63,245 nucleotides of DNA from RUG11241 sp964560085 (GCA_964560085.1 CAZLKF010000007.1:1-63245); one strand, 5' to 3'. Counted from the stretch's first letter, positions 8,504 to 17,340 are shown. The notes: a model not told the origin generated them from the letters alone. Translations and numbers: made by a program.

Positions 8504-8803
8504 CTATTTCTTCTTTGGTGTAGCTTTAGAAACTTTTTTAACAGGGGCTTTTTTTACAGCTTTTTTAGTTGGAGTTTTTTTAGTTGGAGCTTTCTTTAAT
8601 GGTTTTTCTTCTTCTACTTCTTTAGCTTTTGCAAAATCTACATATGCTGATACTAAAATACTTAAAAGCATTCCGGCACCGGCGCCAACACCTACCCAAT
8701 AATATTCAAAGAATATTAATGATATGATAGCACCTACACAAAAACCTACTATCATGTAAGTAACTGTTTTATCTTCTGTTTCCCTTTTTACTACTTTTGT
8801 CAT
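8504..8803 (-). CDS. two-TM protein with histone-H1-like Lys/Pro/Ala tail
   Basis: The 99-residue protein has two TM helices (about residues 15-32 and 37-54) with glycine-zipper spacing, an acidic linker (VEEEK) and a C-terminal tail of repeated KKAPTKK/TPTKKAV-type units to the last residue. The tail resembles linker-histone H1 and chlamydial Hc1 C-termini, which bind DNA non-specifically. I use the second ATG (8803), because the first lies immediately against the AAAGGAG site. It is separated by only 24 bases from the related 7916-8479 gene downstream. A membrane anchor for nucleic acid is an inference from composition. Confidence 0.6.
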   Translation of the reverse strand: MTKVVKRETEDKTVTYMIVGFCVGAIISLIFFEYYWVGVGAGAGMLLSILVSAYVDFAKAKEVEEEKPLKKAPTKKTPTKKAVKKAPVKKVSKATPKKK

Positions 8804-8934
8804 TTTACACATCTCCTTTATTATATTTTATCATCAATATTGATTTTTTTTAACAATTTTTTTAATATTTACATTTTTTTTGACAATTTGTTCATTATTA
8901 TCATTAACTTATTAACAAATAAAATACTTTATAG

Positions 8935-8963
8935 CAAAAAAAAGAATTAAATTACTTTAATTC
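8935..8963 (-). terminator. terminator of the 8952-9449 gene
   Basis: The perfect stem GAATTAAA/TTTAATTC with a GTAA loop is followed by T8 on the minus strand. The gene's stop codon is within the loop and stem. Confidence 0.75.
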
Positions 8964-9449
8964 CATTCTTTTTTGATTCGCTTTATTCATTTTACTAAGT
9001 GCTCGATCATGAGCATCTAAATCATTAGTACTTAAACCATAGTAACGATTAACAATAAAAGTATACATATGATTTTGAATAACATGACTGCGAGCAGTTT
9101 TTTCATTGACGTTGATGTGATTTGTCAAATATTTATATTCGCAAAGATGTTCGTGATTTATCTTATCAAAATATGATATGTATATTTCACGTTCTCTTAT
9201 AAAGTAATCACGAAAAGCTTCAACAAATTCCTCACCATTTATTTTAGAAACTTTTAAATTTGTTGCAAATTTTGTGCCACTTTTACCATTTATCTTCACG
9301 TTTAAAATGTCATCTTCGTTTTCTACTGTTATACAATATGGTGCATCATCAAGTGGTAATATTGATATTAATCCTTGACATACATCAGCTAATGTTTGTA
9401 ACATTTGTTTTTGTTCTACATCTGTTCTTGGGTTATTATTTTGTAACAT
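8952..9449 (-). CDS. soluble protein of unknown function
   Basis: A 165-residue cytosolic protein with a mixed alpha/beta first half and a Lys/Arg/Asn-rich helical second half. The start at 9449 is decided by a near-perfect Shine-Dalgarno (AAAGGAGGTG) six bases upstream; an earlier in-frame ATG has none. No motif I can name. Its own terminator follows. It is divergent from the transglutaminase-like gene across about 165 bases. Confidence 0.6.
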   Translation of the reverse strand: MLQNNNPRTDVEQKQMLQTLADVCQGLISILPLDDAPYCITVENEDDILNVKINGKSGTKFATNLKVSKINGEEFVEAFRDYFIREREIYISYFDKINHEHLCEYKYLTNHINVNEKTARSHVIQNHMYTFIVNRYYGLSTNDLDAHDRALSKMNKANQKRMELK

Positions 9450-9616
9450 TTCAACACCTCCTTTTTTGGGCGCGGACTTTAATAATATCACATCCATTTT
9501 ATAAAAGCAACAATTAATTATATTTTTTTAATGGGAAAATATTCCGAAAATTAGTTTATTTACATTTATTTATTTAAAAACAGATAATTGTATGATATAT
9601 TTATTATGGTGATGAT

Positions 9617-11011
9617 ATGGGTATTTTTAATGGAAGGAAAAATAAAGAGGCGTTAACGCCAGTGCAGAAAGATGTTGCTGCAAAATTCACTTTTTCTTTA
9701 AACACTATTTCCGCTTCGGAGTTAAACAATCCGTCTGCACTCTTAAATGAAATTCAAAATAATGATTATTTAACAATTTATTTTCAAGATGAATTTGAAC
9801 CAGAAAAAAACAAACAGCAATTGCACAATATTTTAAATTATTTTAGAGAATTTGATAAATTAGGAAAAAAAGCAAATATAGCAATTATGTTAAAAAATAG
9901 AGATCTGTTGAAAGAAATTAGTTTAGATGGTATAAAATTTGAAAATATTAATTTATATTTTAATAGTTATAATAGTTATTATACAATTGATGAGTTATCA
10001 GCTGAAGAAGAGGTATTAAATAAAATGGTCGAAGAAATTAACACGACAAATTTGACCACTTATGAAAAATATATAGCTGTTTACAATATAGTGGCCGGAT
10101 ATAAGAAATACAAAGCATCAGATCGTATGTTTGAAGCTCATGATTTGAAAAGTGCCTTAAATTCCGAATTCATCGTTTGTAATGGATTCTCAATGCTACT
10201 TATCGCCTTACTAGAAAAAGTAGGTATTAAAGCAAGAGAATATAGTGTTACGTATAAAGGTTCTGTTGATGCTGATAATCGTTTTAATTATGAATCTGAT
10301 CAATCAGCTGTTCATACTTCTTTTGACTCAAAAAATCACTCAAGAGTACTTGTCAATCTAGAAGACAAGCTCTACGATGTTCACGGAATGTATATTGCCG
10401 ATCCTACATTTGATAATGATTTACATGAGGAACTTTTAAATCACTCAACTATGACTTTTAGAAAAAGTACAACAAGTATTGGAATGTTTAATTTAAATTA
10501 TGAAGATTTAATTTTAGATGTTAAAAATTTTGAAGAATTTAACGAACATATTAATTTTCTTTTAGATCACCCTAAAATGTTAATGAATGCAAGTGAATAT
10601 AGTGTTCCTTGTGATGATATAGAATTGATGCTTAGTGGTGAAATGTCAGTTTATGAAGTTAGCAATTATAGAAAAGTCGTCGATTGTTTACGTAGTGCTA
10701 TCGCTCCAATCGATGAAAATTTCTATAATATATATAAAAAATATAATTTTAGCAAGAAAAAAGATTTTGAAGATTTTTTTACAGAAGCTGGTCACTATAT
10801 TGTAGCTAAAACTAATAATGAAGTAGATTTAGTTAAGACATCAATCGCATATGTCAATGCTCATAAAAAAATGGGATATTTTAACAACGAAGATTTTAAA
10901 GCACACACATTACGAATTGCTAAAATTTTAGCAAAAAATGATGTACAAAGGTTTCCTTATGAAACTAATGATGATGATCATACTCCTGTAGGAATAAGAA
11001 CAAAGCTTTAA
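9617..11011 (+). CDS. transglutaminase-like (papain-fold) cytosolic protein
   Basis: The 464-residue protein has no signal peptide. Its central region carries a transglutaminase-core triad arrangement. The Cys is in VCNGFSML (about residue 183), the His in NHSRVLVNL (about 241), and an Asp in ADPTFDN (about 262), with the usual DVHGMYI strand between. The N-terminal ~130 residues are a separate alpha/beta region and the C-terminal ~150 residues are helical. Family members may be proteases or transamidases, or may be inactive. It is the only plus-strand gene in this stretch and ends in a strong bidirectional terminator. Confidence 0.7.
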   Translation: MGIFNGRKNKEALTPVQKDVAAKFTFSLNTISASELNNPSALLNEIQNNDYLTIYFQDEFEPEKNKQQLHNILNYFREFDKLGKKANIAIMLKNRDLLKEISLDGIKFENINLYFNSYNSYYTIDELSAEEEVLNKMVEEINTTNLTTYEKYIAVYNIVAGYKKYKASDRMFEAHDLKSALNSEFIVCNGFSMLLIALLEKVGIKAREYSVTYKGSVDADNRFNYESDQSAVHTSFDSKNHSRVLVNLEDKLYDVHGMYIADPTFDNDLHEELLNHSTMTFRKSTTSIGMFNLNYEDLILDVKNFEEFNEHINFLLDHPKMLMNASEYSVPCDDIELMLSGEMSVYEVSNYRKVVDCLRSAIAPIDENFYNIYKKYNFSKKKDFEDFFTEAGHYIVAKTNNEVDLVKTSIAYVNAHKKMGYFNNEDFKAHTLRIAKILAKNDVQRFPYETNDDDHTPVGIRTKL

Positions 11012-11041
11012 ACTTGCAAAAGAAAATTTATTTGTAAATAA

Positions 11042-11069
11042 AAAAGGATCAACAATTGTTGATCCTTTT
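11042..11069. terminator. 28-bp perfectly palindromic bidirectional terminator
   Basis: A perfect inverted repeat (AAAAGGATCAACAA and its complement) lies between convergent genes, with T tracts in both directions. Confidence 0.85.
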
Positions 11070-11095
11070 AAATTATCTCATACTTGGATGTTTAC

Positions 11096-11557
11096 CTAAT
11101 GTTTAACAAGTTGTTTAGTTTCCGTTGGATAATTAACTAATGTTGAAGTTTGAGTTAAATCTTTTGATTCTTCTTTTGTAGAAATCACTTGTTCTTTTTT
11201 AGTGTCATTTTTCACTTCGTTTATTCTTTCTACATTCTTTTTAGAATGAATCTTCGAAGATATTTTTTTAACTATTTTCCCACCTTGTTTTAATATACAA
11301 TTACTAATTAAAAATGTTAATCCTGAAACCACAGCTTTTTGTACAACTAGTCCTAAGGCACTACCTAAGAATGTAGCGATTGCTGTCGCTGTTGCAAATG
11401 ATATTAAACCTTTACCAGCAACATATCCAGCCCACATTGAAGCATTTGTGATAATTACATTAGGAAATAATAATGTAATAGCTCCACCAAGCCCCAATGA
11501 TGAGATTCTTCTAAACCATTTGTAAATTTTATTCTCTTTCATTTTTTCTTTTTTCAT
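11096..11557 (-). CDS. membrane protein with hydrophilic tail, unknown
   Basis: The 153-residue protein has a basic N-terminus, two or three hydrophobic segments (about residues 19-40, 50-68 and 70-90) and a 60-residue charged Lys/Glu/Thr-rich tail. Glycine and alanine spacing in the helices is reminiscent of the other small membrane proteins at 7.9-8.8 kb. Start supported by GAGGGG. A TGCTATAAT extended -10 sits directly upstream. No family recognised. Confidence 0.55.
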   Translation of the reverse strand: MKKEKMKENKIYKWFRRISSLGLGGAITLLFPNVIITNASMWAGYVAGKGLISFATATAIATFLGSALGLVVQKAVVSGLTFLISNCILKQGGKIVKKISSKIHSKKNVERINEVKNDTKKEQVISTKEESKDLTQTSTLVNYPTETKQLVKH

Positions 11558-11581
11558 ATTTATTCCCCTCTTTGTCCAGGT

Positions 11582-11590
11582 ATTATAGCA
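11582..11590 (-). promoter_or_regulatory. extended -10 promoter (TGCTATAAT)
   Basis: The minus strand reads TCTGCTATAATACC just before the RBS of the 153-aa gene. It is the same promoter type as at 1192 and 4745. Confidence 0.6.
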
Positions 11591-11616
11591 GATTTTAAAA
11601 TATTTGCAAATTAAAG

Positions 11617-11639
11617 AAAAAAATGCAAATGCATTTTTT
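11617..11639 (-). terminator. terminator of ugd
   Basis: An A-tract/TGCA/T-tract inverted repeat of about 10 bp overlaps the last codon of ugd and is followed by T residues on the minus strand. Confidence 0.65.
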
Positions 11640-12807
11640 AATCTCTTGAAAAGAAATCACGTGTATAAACTTTTGTTTTTACATCTTCTAGTTCCATACT
11701 TGATCTATTAGCAACAATAACATCACTTAGACGTTTAAATTCTTCTAAATCATTTACTAATTTAATACCATTAAATTCTAAACTATCTAAAGTTGGTTCA
11801 TATATTATTACTTCTAAATTTCTTTCTCTTAATTTATTTATTATATCTTGAATTGCTGATGAACGGAAATTATCTGATCCACTTTTCATTGTTAAACGAT
11901 ATACACCAACTACTTTAGCACCTTTTTTTATAATCATTTCAACAATATGATTTTTTCTTGTATCATTTGCCTTAACAACCGCTTCAATCGTATTTTGAGG
12001 TATTCCCTTATAATTAGCTAGTAATTGTTTTGTATCTTTTGGTAAACAATATCCACCATAACCAAAAGACGGATTATTGTAATGATCACCTATTCTTGGG
12101 TCTAAACAAACACCTTCAATGATATCTTGAGTATTTAAACCTGTTACTTCAGCATAAGTATCTAACTCATTAAAATAAGCTACTCTCAAAGCTAAATAAG
12201 TATTAGCAAATAATTTGACAGCTTCTGCTTCCGTTGAATTCATAAACTTAACTGGTACATTATCTTTTAAACACGATTCTTTAAGAATATTTGCAAAAAT
12301 AGTTGCTCTTTCAGATTTTTCGCCAACAATAATTCTTGATGGATACAAACTATCATATAAAGCTTTTCCTTCTCTTAAGAATTCTGGACTAAACATAATG
12401 TTATCGATGTTATATTTCTTCTTCATAGCATCAATAAAACCAACAGGAATGGTTGATTTAACAACCATTGTTGTATTTACATCACAAACTTCAATGACTT
12501 TTCTAATAATATCTTCAACTAACGATGTATCAAAAAAGTTTGTTGCATCATCATAATTGGTTGGCGTTGATATTACAACAAATTGGGCATCTTTAAAAGC
12601 TTCTTTGTAATTTAAAGTTGCTCTTAAATTTAATTGTCTATTTGCAAAATATTCTTCAATATAATCATCTTGAATAGGACTTATTCTTTTGTTAATTTTC
12701 TCGACTTTTTCAGGTATTATGTCAAGAGCGACAACCTCATTTTTTAATGCTAGTAATGTTGCCAAAGAAAGTCCAACATAACCAGTTCCCGCGACAGCTA
12801 TTTTCAT
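11638..12807 (-). CDS. ugd: UDP-glucose 6-dehydrogenase family
   Basis: The enzyme oxidises a UDP-sugar (UDP-glucose or a UDP-HexNAc) twice with NAD to the uronic acid. The N-terminal Rossmann motif AVAGTGYVGLS is present. So are the VVKSTIPVGF and MFSPEFLREG blocks, the substrate Lys in EAVKLFANTYLALRV, and the catalytic Cys in GYGGYCLPKD (about residue 254). At 389 residues it is close to the short UDP-Glc dehydrogenases of Firmicutes. ATG at 12807 is preferred (GGAGG upstream) over an in-frame TTG. It supplies uronic acid for EPS and is separated from capF by an unusual 850-base non-coding spacer. Confidence 0.9.
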   Translation of the reverse strand: MKIAVAGTGYVGLSLATLLALKNEVVALDIIPEKVEKINKRISPIQDDYIEEYFANRQLNLRATLNYKEAFKDAQFVVISTPTNYDDATNFFDTSLVEDIIRKVIEVCDVNTTMVVKSTIPVGFIDAMKKKYNIDNIMFSPEFLREGKALYDSLYPSRIIVGEKSERATIFANILKESCLKDNVPVKFMNSTEAEAVKLFANTYLALRVAYFNELDTYAEVTGLNTQDIIEGVCLDPRIGDHYNNPSFGYGGYCLPKDTKQLLANYKGIPQNTIEAVVKANDTRKNHIVEMIIKKGAKVVGVYRLTMKSGSDNFRSSAIQDIINKLRERNLEVIIYEPTLDSLEFNGIKLVNDLEEFKRLSDVIVANRSSMELEDVKTKVYTRDFFSRD

Positions 12808-12940
12808 ATTTTTTTCCTCCAATTATTTTTAAGATTAATAAGTATTTCTTTTTGCATATATTATACTATATAAATTGCTTTTTTTATAGATAATTATTTT
12901 TCAAACAAACAAAAATGCATTTCAGACAAAAAAAAGCACA

Positions 12941-13122
12941 TTTCAAGCATGTTTTAATTATTTTTGATTAATTTATATATAATAGAAATTTTGTTTTAAA
13001 TTAACTACTTGCTAATTTTATAAACTTATGTTAATATATAATTGATGGACATTTATGTCACTTTGGTTCGAGGGTAATGCTGAATTATTAAAACATCTGT
13101 TATCTAAAAAGAATAACAAAAA
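12941..13122. repeat. copy A of a ~180-bp direct repeat
   Basis: The first 125 bases match 13319-13443 with about 14 mismatches by my hand alignment. Similarity decays but continues to about 13122. The terminal hairpin seen in copy B is eroded here. Confidence 0.75.
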
Positions 13123-13318
13123 TTAATAGTATGATTATAATTGAATATATTATATTTGTTATAAAATATCTCTTACACATAGTATTACCTTCAACTTTAT
13201 TTGTTAGATAGATATCAAGGTAATTAATAATTCTCATTAGAAATAATTATTTATTCCTTTAAACAAAAGAAGATATATTTTAAACATTATATTTTAATTT
13301 CAAGCAAAAAAACATGCA

Positions 13319-13500
13319 TTTCAAGCATGTTTTAATTATTTTTATTTAATTTATATATAATAAAAAGTTTATTTCAAATTAACTACTTGCTAATTTTATA
13401 AGCTTATGTTAACATTTAATTGAGGAACATTTATGTTACCTTGACAGTTGGATTAGATGCTTAATTAATCAAGCATCTTTTTGTTATTTAAAAATAACAA
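13319..13500. repeat. copy B of a ~180-bp direct repeat, with intact terminator
   Basis: A second copy begins 378 bases after the start of copy A, in the same orientation. It ends in an intact plus-strand terminator: stem AGATGCTT/AAGCATCT (13455-13478) followed by five T. A palindrome AACATTTATGTT (13426-13437) corresponds to GACATTTATGTC in copy A, a compensatory base-pair change. Confidence 0.75.
13373..13483 (+). ncRNA. candidate small structured RNA in copy B
   Basis: A TATAAT-like box (13358-13364) precedes a segment with several inverted repeats (TTAAC...GTTAA, AACATTTATGTT). It ends in an 8-bp terminator hairpin plus T5. Support is the terminator, the duplication, and the covarying palindrome. 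There is no clear -35, so transcription is unproven. Confidence 0.35.
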
Positions 13501-13596
13501 TATATAATTCGAGCATAAAATTAGCCATTTCAGACATACTTTTTTCATTTCGAGCAAGAAAAAGGCTATTTCAGACATATATTTGTTTAATTCAAA

Positions 13597-13621
13597 CAAA
13601 AAAATGCTCATTTCGAGCATT
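13597..13621 (-). terminator. terminator of capF
   Basis: The stem AATGCTC/GAGCATT with a GAAAT loop is followed by seven T on the minus strand, about 40 bases past the capF stop. Confidence 0.8.
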
Positions 13622-13658
13622 AATTTAATTATTTAAAATTATAATAGAAAGTTTATTT

Positions 13659-14855
13659 TTATACTGGTTCACCAAAAGTATCAGGATGTTCTGGATTAAA
13701 TATCTCATTACATGTCATAACCGTAACGAGATTTTCATTATCTGACAAATTAATAATATTATGAGTCCATCCAGGAATCATATATATAGCTTCAATTTTA
13801 TCTCCACTTACCTCAAATTCCACTTTTTCTCCAGTATTAATATTACGTTCTTGAATTAATCCATGACCAGCTACAACAATGAATATTTCCCATTTTGAAT
13901 TATGCCAATGTTGTCCTTTGGTAATACCAGGCTTACTAATATTAATTGATACTTGACCACAGTCTTGTGTATGTACTAATTCTGTAAATGAACCTCTATC
14001 ATCAACATTCATTTTCATAGCGTATTTAAACTTATTTGTTGGGAGATACGTTAAATATAAACTATACAATTTTTTTGCAAATGATCCCTCAGGCATTTTT
14101 TCTATCATAAGTGTTCTTGGCTGTTCTTTAAATTTTTCTAGTAAATCTACTATCTCACCCAATGTTACTTTATGAACAAATGGAATATAACAATATCTTC
14201 CGTTTTTACTTGCAATTGTTTCAATGCCGTCAAACTCACAATGTTGTTCTTTATCTTCTAATAAATCAAATAATCCTTCGACTAGATCGTCAATATACAA
14301 TAATTCTAATTCTGTCGAGCGATCATTTACTGTATATGATTCATCATTAGCTACTGCCCAGCAAAAAGTTGAAACTGCTGAATTATATTTTGGTCTAGAA
14401 TGCCCCATTAAATTAGGAAAACGATATATTGCAACTTTTGCACCGGTTTCTTTTGCATAATCAAAGAATAATTCTTCACCAGCTTTCTTCGAACGACCAT
14501 ATTCTGAATCTCCAAAACGGCCAGCTAATGTTGCTTGAATTGAAGAAGAAAGCATAATGGTTGCTTTATTGTCAAATTTTTTTAAATTTTTTAATAATTC
14601 TGAAGCAAAACCAAAATTTCCATTCATAAAATCTTCTGAATTTTCAGGGCGATTTACACCAGCAAGATTAAACACAAAATCGGCATTTTTACAATATTCT
14701 TCTAATTCAACGGGTGTTGAATCTAAATCATATTCATAAATTTCATCAATTGTAATATTTGGCCTTGTTCTATTTTTATTCTCTTTTATATTCTTTAAAT
14801 TATTAACTAAGGCAGTTCCAACCATACCTTTAGATCCTGTTACTAATATATTCAT
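13659..14855 (-). CDS. capF: capsular polysaccharide enzyme CapF
   Basis: The protein resembles S. aureus CapF along its length. That is a bifunctional enzyme in UDP-N-acetyl-L-fucosamine synthesis, with an N-terminal SDR reductase domain and a C-terminal cupin epimerase domain. Visible landmarks are the Rossmann motif TGSKGMVGTALV, NLAGVNRPE, LSSSIQAT, YRFPNLMG, then in the cupin half NVDDRGSFTE, NISKPGITKGQHWH, and the end motif NEIFNPEHPDTF. ATG at 14855 (AGAAAGGG upstream) is chosen over a TTG 11 codons earlier. It lies 14 bases downstream of the truncated capG. The partner CapE 4,6-dehydratase is not adjacent, apparently lost with the replaced segment. Confidence 0.92.
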   Translation of the reverse strand: MNILVTGSKGMVGTALVNNLKNIKENKNRTRPNITIDEIYEYDLDSTPVELEEYCKNADFVFNLAGVNRPENSEDFMNGNFGFASELLKNLKKFDNKATIMLSSSIQATLAGRFGDSEYGRSKKAGEELFFDYAKETGAKVAIYRFPNLMGHSRPKYNSAVSTFCWAVANDESYTVNDRSTELELLYIDDLVEGLFDLLEDKEQHCEFDGIETIASKNGRYCYIPFVHKVTLGEIVDLLEKFKEQPRTLMIEKMPEGSFAKKLYSLYLTYLPTNKFKYAMKMNVDDRGSFTELVHTQDCGQVSINISKPGITKGQHWHNSKWEIFIVVAGHGLIQERNINTGEKVEFEVSGDKIEAIYMIPGWTHNIINLSDNENLVTVMTCNEIFNPEHPDTFGEPV

Positions 14856-14869
14856 AGTGAATTCCCTTT

Positions 14870-15379
14870 CTATATTTCTTTGCGCCAAACCATTTTATTG
14901 ACAACTCCAGTATAACTTTGAATGATTTTTACAACTTTAGTACTAACATTTTCGTCAATATAGTCAGAAACGGGAATTCCATATTCTTTAGCCTTATTTA
15001 GTTCAACAGCCGTATCAACAGATTGCAATAATCCCTTTTCATCAATTCCCGAAAGAATAAAGCAAGCTTTGTCCAATGCTTCTGGACGTTCGGTTGAAGT
15101 ACGAATGCAAACTGCTGGAAATGGACGGCCAATTGAGGTAAAAAAACTACTCTCTTCTGGTAATGTACCTGAATCGGATACTACTGCAAAAGCATTCATT
15201 TGCAAACAGTTATAATCATGAAATCCCAGTGGTTCATGCATTCTAACTCTAGAATCCAACTTGAACCCTATAGATTCTATCCTATTCTTGCTTCTTGGAT
15301 GACATGAATAAAGAATTGGCATATCATATTTTTCAGCCATTTTATTAATAGCATTAAACAAAGATAAAAAATTCTTTTT
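14870..15379 (-). pseudogene. capG: capG / wecB-type UDP-HexNAc 2-epimerase, 5'-truncated
   Basis: Only the C-terminal ~170 residues of a WecB/CapG-type UDP-N-acetylhexosamine 2-epimerase remain (a full enzyme has about 370-390). Diagnostic blocks are AEKYDMPILYSCHPRSK, GFHDYNCLQMNAFAVVSDSG and TSTERPEALDKA. Homology runs upstream without a start codon through KNFLSLFNAINK to about 15379, then breaks at a stop codon in unrelated sequence. The N-terminal UDP-binding half is missing, so the product is almost surely inactive. This break marks the left edge of the inserted island. With CapF, CapG would complete UDP-FucNAc synthesis. Confidence 0.88.
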
Positions 15380-15552
15380 TGTTGATTATAGATAGTAGAT
15401 ATGTAGGTTTATAAGTGTAGTGTGTATCGTTGATTAGTTACTTCTTATTAACCACAATATTACAGAGTGGTTTGAGTAGATTAGTTATTTTGGGTATTTT
15501 TTCGATAAAAAAACGAGTTAATCAATAACCCGTTATTTACTATAAATTTAGC
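15380..15552. other. left boundary region of the EPS/recombinase island
   Basis: Unrelated sequence begins at about 15380. It contains TTGATTA (15430-15436) followed 13 bases later by AACCACAAT (15450-15458). A similar pair, 12 bases apart, lies near the right end (39542-39569). An AACCAC/GTGGTT inverted repeat is also present. No gene is seen here apart from the recombinase terminator. Confidence 0.5.
15506..15534 (-). terminator. terminator of the recombinase operon
   Basis: The 9-bp imperfect stem AACGGGTTA/TAACTCGTT (one G-T pair) with a 5-base loop is followed by seven T on the minus strand, 18 bases beyond the third recombinase. Confidence 0.8.
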
Positions 15553-17340
15553 TTATTTTTCAATCTCTACTCTTACTCTAACCTTAGATATTAAAGTTTT
15601 TCTTCTTTTACTTCCAGTATCATCAAATACAAAGAAGTTTTGATTCGATACAAAATCTATAATTGGTAAGAATATACTATCTTTCATATCAATATGATTG
15701 TTTTCTACTATCATATCTTCTGATATATCTTCTCTTGATCTCAAATTGAATCCTTTTTTACAAATAAATCTAACCATATAATTTATTTTATTATCGCTTT
15801 GGTCATATCCTCCAATAACTGCATAATCAACTAATGCCTCAAATAAATCTTCATCAAATGGTTTTATTTCGTTTGAGCCTTCTCTTAATTGTAATTCTGT
15901 TTTTATCTTTTTAATTCCTAAGTCAACTTTATTGTCTTCCTTAACTATTTCATCAAGTTTATTTAATTTTTCTTCTAATTTGTTTATCTTATCTTGTAAA
16001 TCTAATTGTTTAGTTTCAAAAGTTACACTATCAACTTTACCTTCTACATAAAGATCAATTAATTTTGAAAGTTTTGATTTAGTAGTACTTAAATCACTTT
16101 CTATTTTCATTTTCATTTTTTCAGGTTCAGTATCTCTCGTAGATTCTTTTAATGTATTAATAAAATTATCAATTACTAATCCTCTATCTTTAGTAAGTAA
16201 AAAGTAAGCTTCCATAAAACAAGATTTAATAACATCATCGTGCATTACTTTACTGTCTGGACAAAACATTCTTCCTTTTTTAGCAACCGATATGCAATCC
16301 CAAGCTTCCCTTTTTCTATATAAGGATTTTTTACAATATGAATGTCCGCAAAAACCACATCTCAATCTTCCTGAAAAAGAAAATTTCTTCCCCATTTTTC
16401 TTCCAGTTAAAACAGAATGATTTCTAGTCTCCATAATTTTCTTTACTTGTTCAAAATCTTCTCTACTAATAATAGGTTCATGATGATCTTTAACATAGAA
16501 TTTATCAGACTCTCCATTATTTGTTACTCTTTTATGAGTAACTGCATCAACAGTATAAGTTTTGCCCGATACAGCATCACCTATATATTTTTCATTTCTA
16601 AGTATATTTCTAACTGTACCTTCATGCCATTTATCAAATCCTCTTGGTGATGGAACTTTCATATCCGTTAACATTTGAGCAATTGTAGAACAACCAAATC
16701 CTTTTATATAATTTGAAAACATATATTTAACCATTTCAGCTTCATCTTCTTTTATATGCATTTCATTCTTTTTAGAATCGTAGTAATATCCGTAGCAATT
16801 TGAAAACCCTACCAATTCGCCACGTTCCATTTTCATTTTAAATCCTAGTTTTATATGTGATGATAATGTTTCACTTTCTTGTTGTGCAACTGAAGATAAA
16901 ACGGTAAGTAGTAGTTCTCCTGCCATCTCTAAAGTATTAATATTTTCTTCTTCAAATATAATGCCAATACCTTTAGTTCTTAACATTCTCACGTATTTCA
17001 GCGTATCTAACGTATTTCTTGCAAATCTTGAAATTGATTTTGTTAATATTAAATCAATCTTTCCTTCATCTGCATCTTTAATCATTCTCATAAAATTTTC
17101 TCTTTTAAATGCCTGTGTTCCAGATATTCCTTCATCAGCGTAAACTTCTACAAAACTCCAGTTTGGATTTGAATATATCTTATCCATATAATATTTTTGT
17201 TGTGAAATAAAACTTGTAGCTTGATCATCACTATCAGTACTAACTCTTGCATATGCTGCTACTCTTAAATGTTCACTTATTAATTTACCAGTGCTTCTAT
17301 CTATTTTACCTTCTTTTTTCTTTATAACTTCTACTTCCAT
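15553..17340 (-). CDS. large serine recombinase 3
   Basis: A 595-residue large serine recombinase. The N-terminal resolvase domain has the nucleophile in YARVSTDSDDQ (Ser at about residue 33) and the GISGT and SRFARNT catalytic blocks. A Recombinase domain, a Cys-rich zinc ribbon (CGFCGHSYC) and a coiled coil (about 425-475) follow. The preferred ATG at 17340 follows AGAAAGGA. It is the last of three tandem, co-directional recombinases whose order and spacing indicate one operon; three tandem serine recombinases are known from Firmicutes integrative elements. Catalytic residues appear intact, so it could mediate excision or integration. Confidence 0.93.
   Translation of the reverse strand: MEVEVIKKKEGKIDRSTGKLISEHLRVAAYARVSTDSDDQATSFISQQKYYMDKIYSNPNWSFVEVYADEGISGTQAFKRENFMRMIKDADEGKIDLILTKSISRFARNTLDTLKYVRMLRTKGIGIIFEEENINTLEMAGELLLTVLSSVAQQESETLSSHIKLGFKMKMERGELVGFSNCYGYYYDSKKNEMHIKEDEAEMVKYMFSNYIKGFGCSTIAQMLTDMKVPSPRGFDKWHEGTVRNILRNEKYIGDAVSGKTYTVDAVTHKRVTNNGESDKFYVKDHHEPIISREDFEQVKKIMETRNHSVLTGRKMGKKFSFSGRLRCGFCGHSYCKKSLYRKREAWDCISVAKKGRMFCPDSKVMHDDVIKSCFMEAYFLLTKDRGLVIDNFINTLKESTRDTEPEKMKMKIESDLSTTKSKLSKLIDLYVEGKVDSVTFETKQLDLQDKINKLEEKLNKLDEIVKEDNKVDLGIKKIKTELQLREGSNEIKPFDEDLFEALVDYAVIGGYDQSDNKINYMVRFICKKGFNLRSREDISEDMIVENNHIDMKDSIFLPIIDFVSNQNFFVFDDTGSKRRKTLISKVRVRVEIEK

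Larger units (their letters stand above)
12905..13621 (-). repeat. scattered TGYYYGAAAT motif array
   Basis: On the minus strand the spacer between capF and ugd repeatedly shows TGCTCGAAAT, TGTCTGAAAT or TGCTTGAAAT. Examples lie near 13615, 13578, 13555, 13538, 13325, 12946 and 12926, with truncated forms such as TGCTCGAATT between. Some are part of hairpins (GCTC GAAAT GAGC at 13604-13618; GCATGT arms near 13325). The spacer holds no credible gene. Confidence 0.5.

Noticed and set aside
8457..8702. Plus-strand hydrophobic frame over the H1-like tail gene
   Set aside because: It is the antisense shadow of the K/P/A repeats and has no Shine-Dalgarno.
13060..13070. tRNA T-arm (GGTTCGAGG)
   Set aside because: No acceptor, D-arm or anticodon arm can be drawn around it.
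12985..13100. Short minus-strand reading frame conserved between the two repeat copies (ending ...NISL)
   Set aside because: It is about 29 codons, has no start or ribosome-binding site, and in copy B it breaks upstream. Structured RNA explains the conservation better.
12905..13640. CRISPR array
   Set aside because: The repeats are only ~10 bases, degenerate and irregularly spaced, and no cas genes are present.
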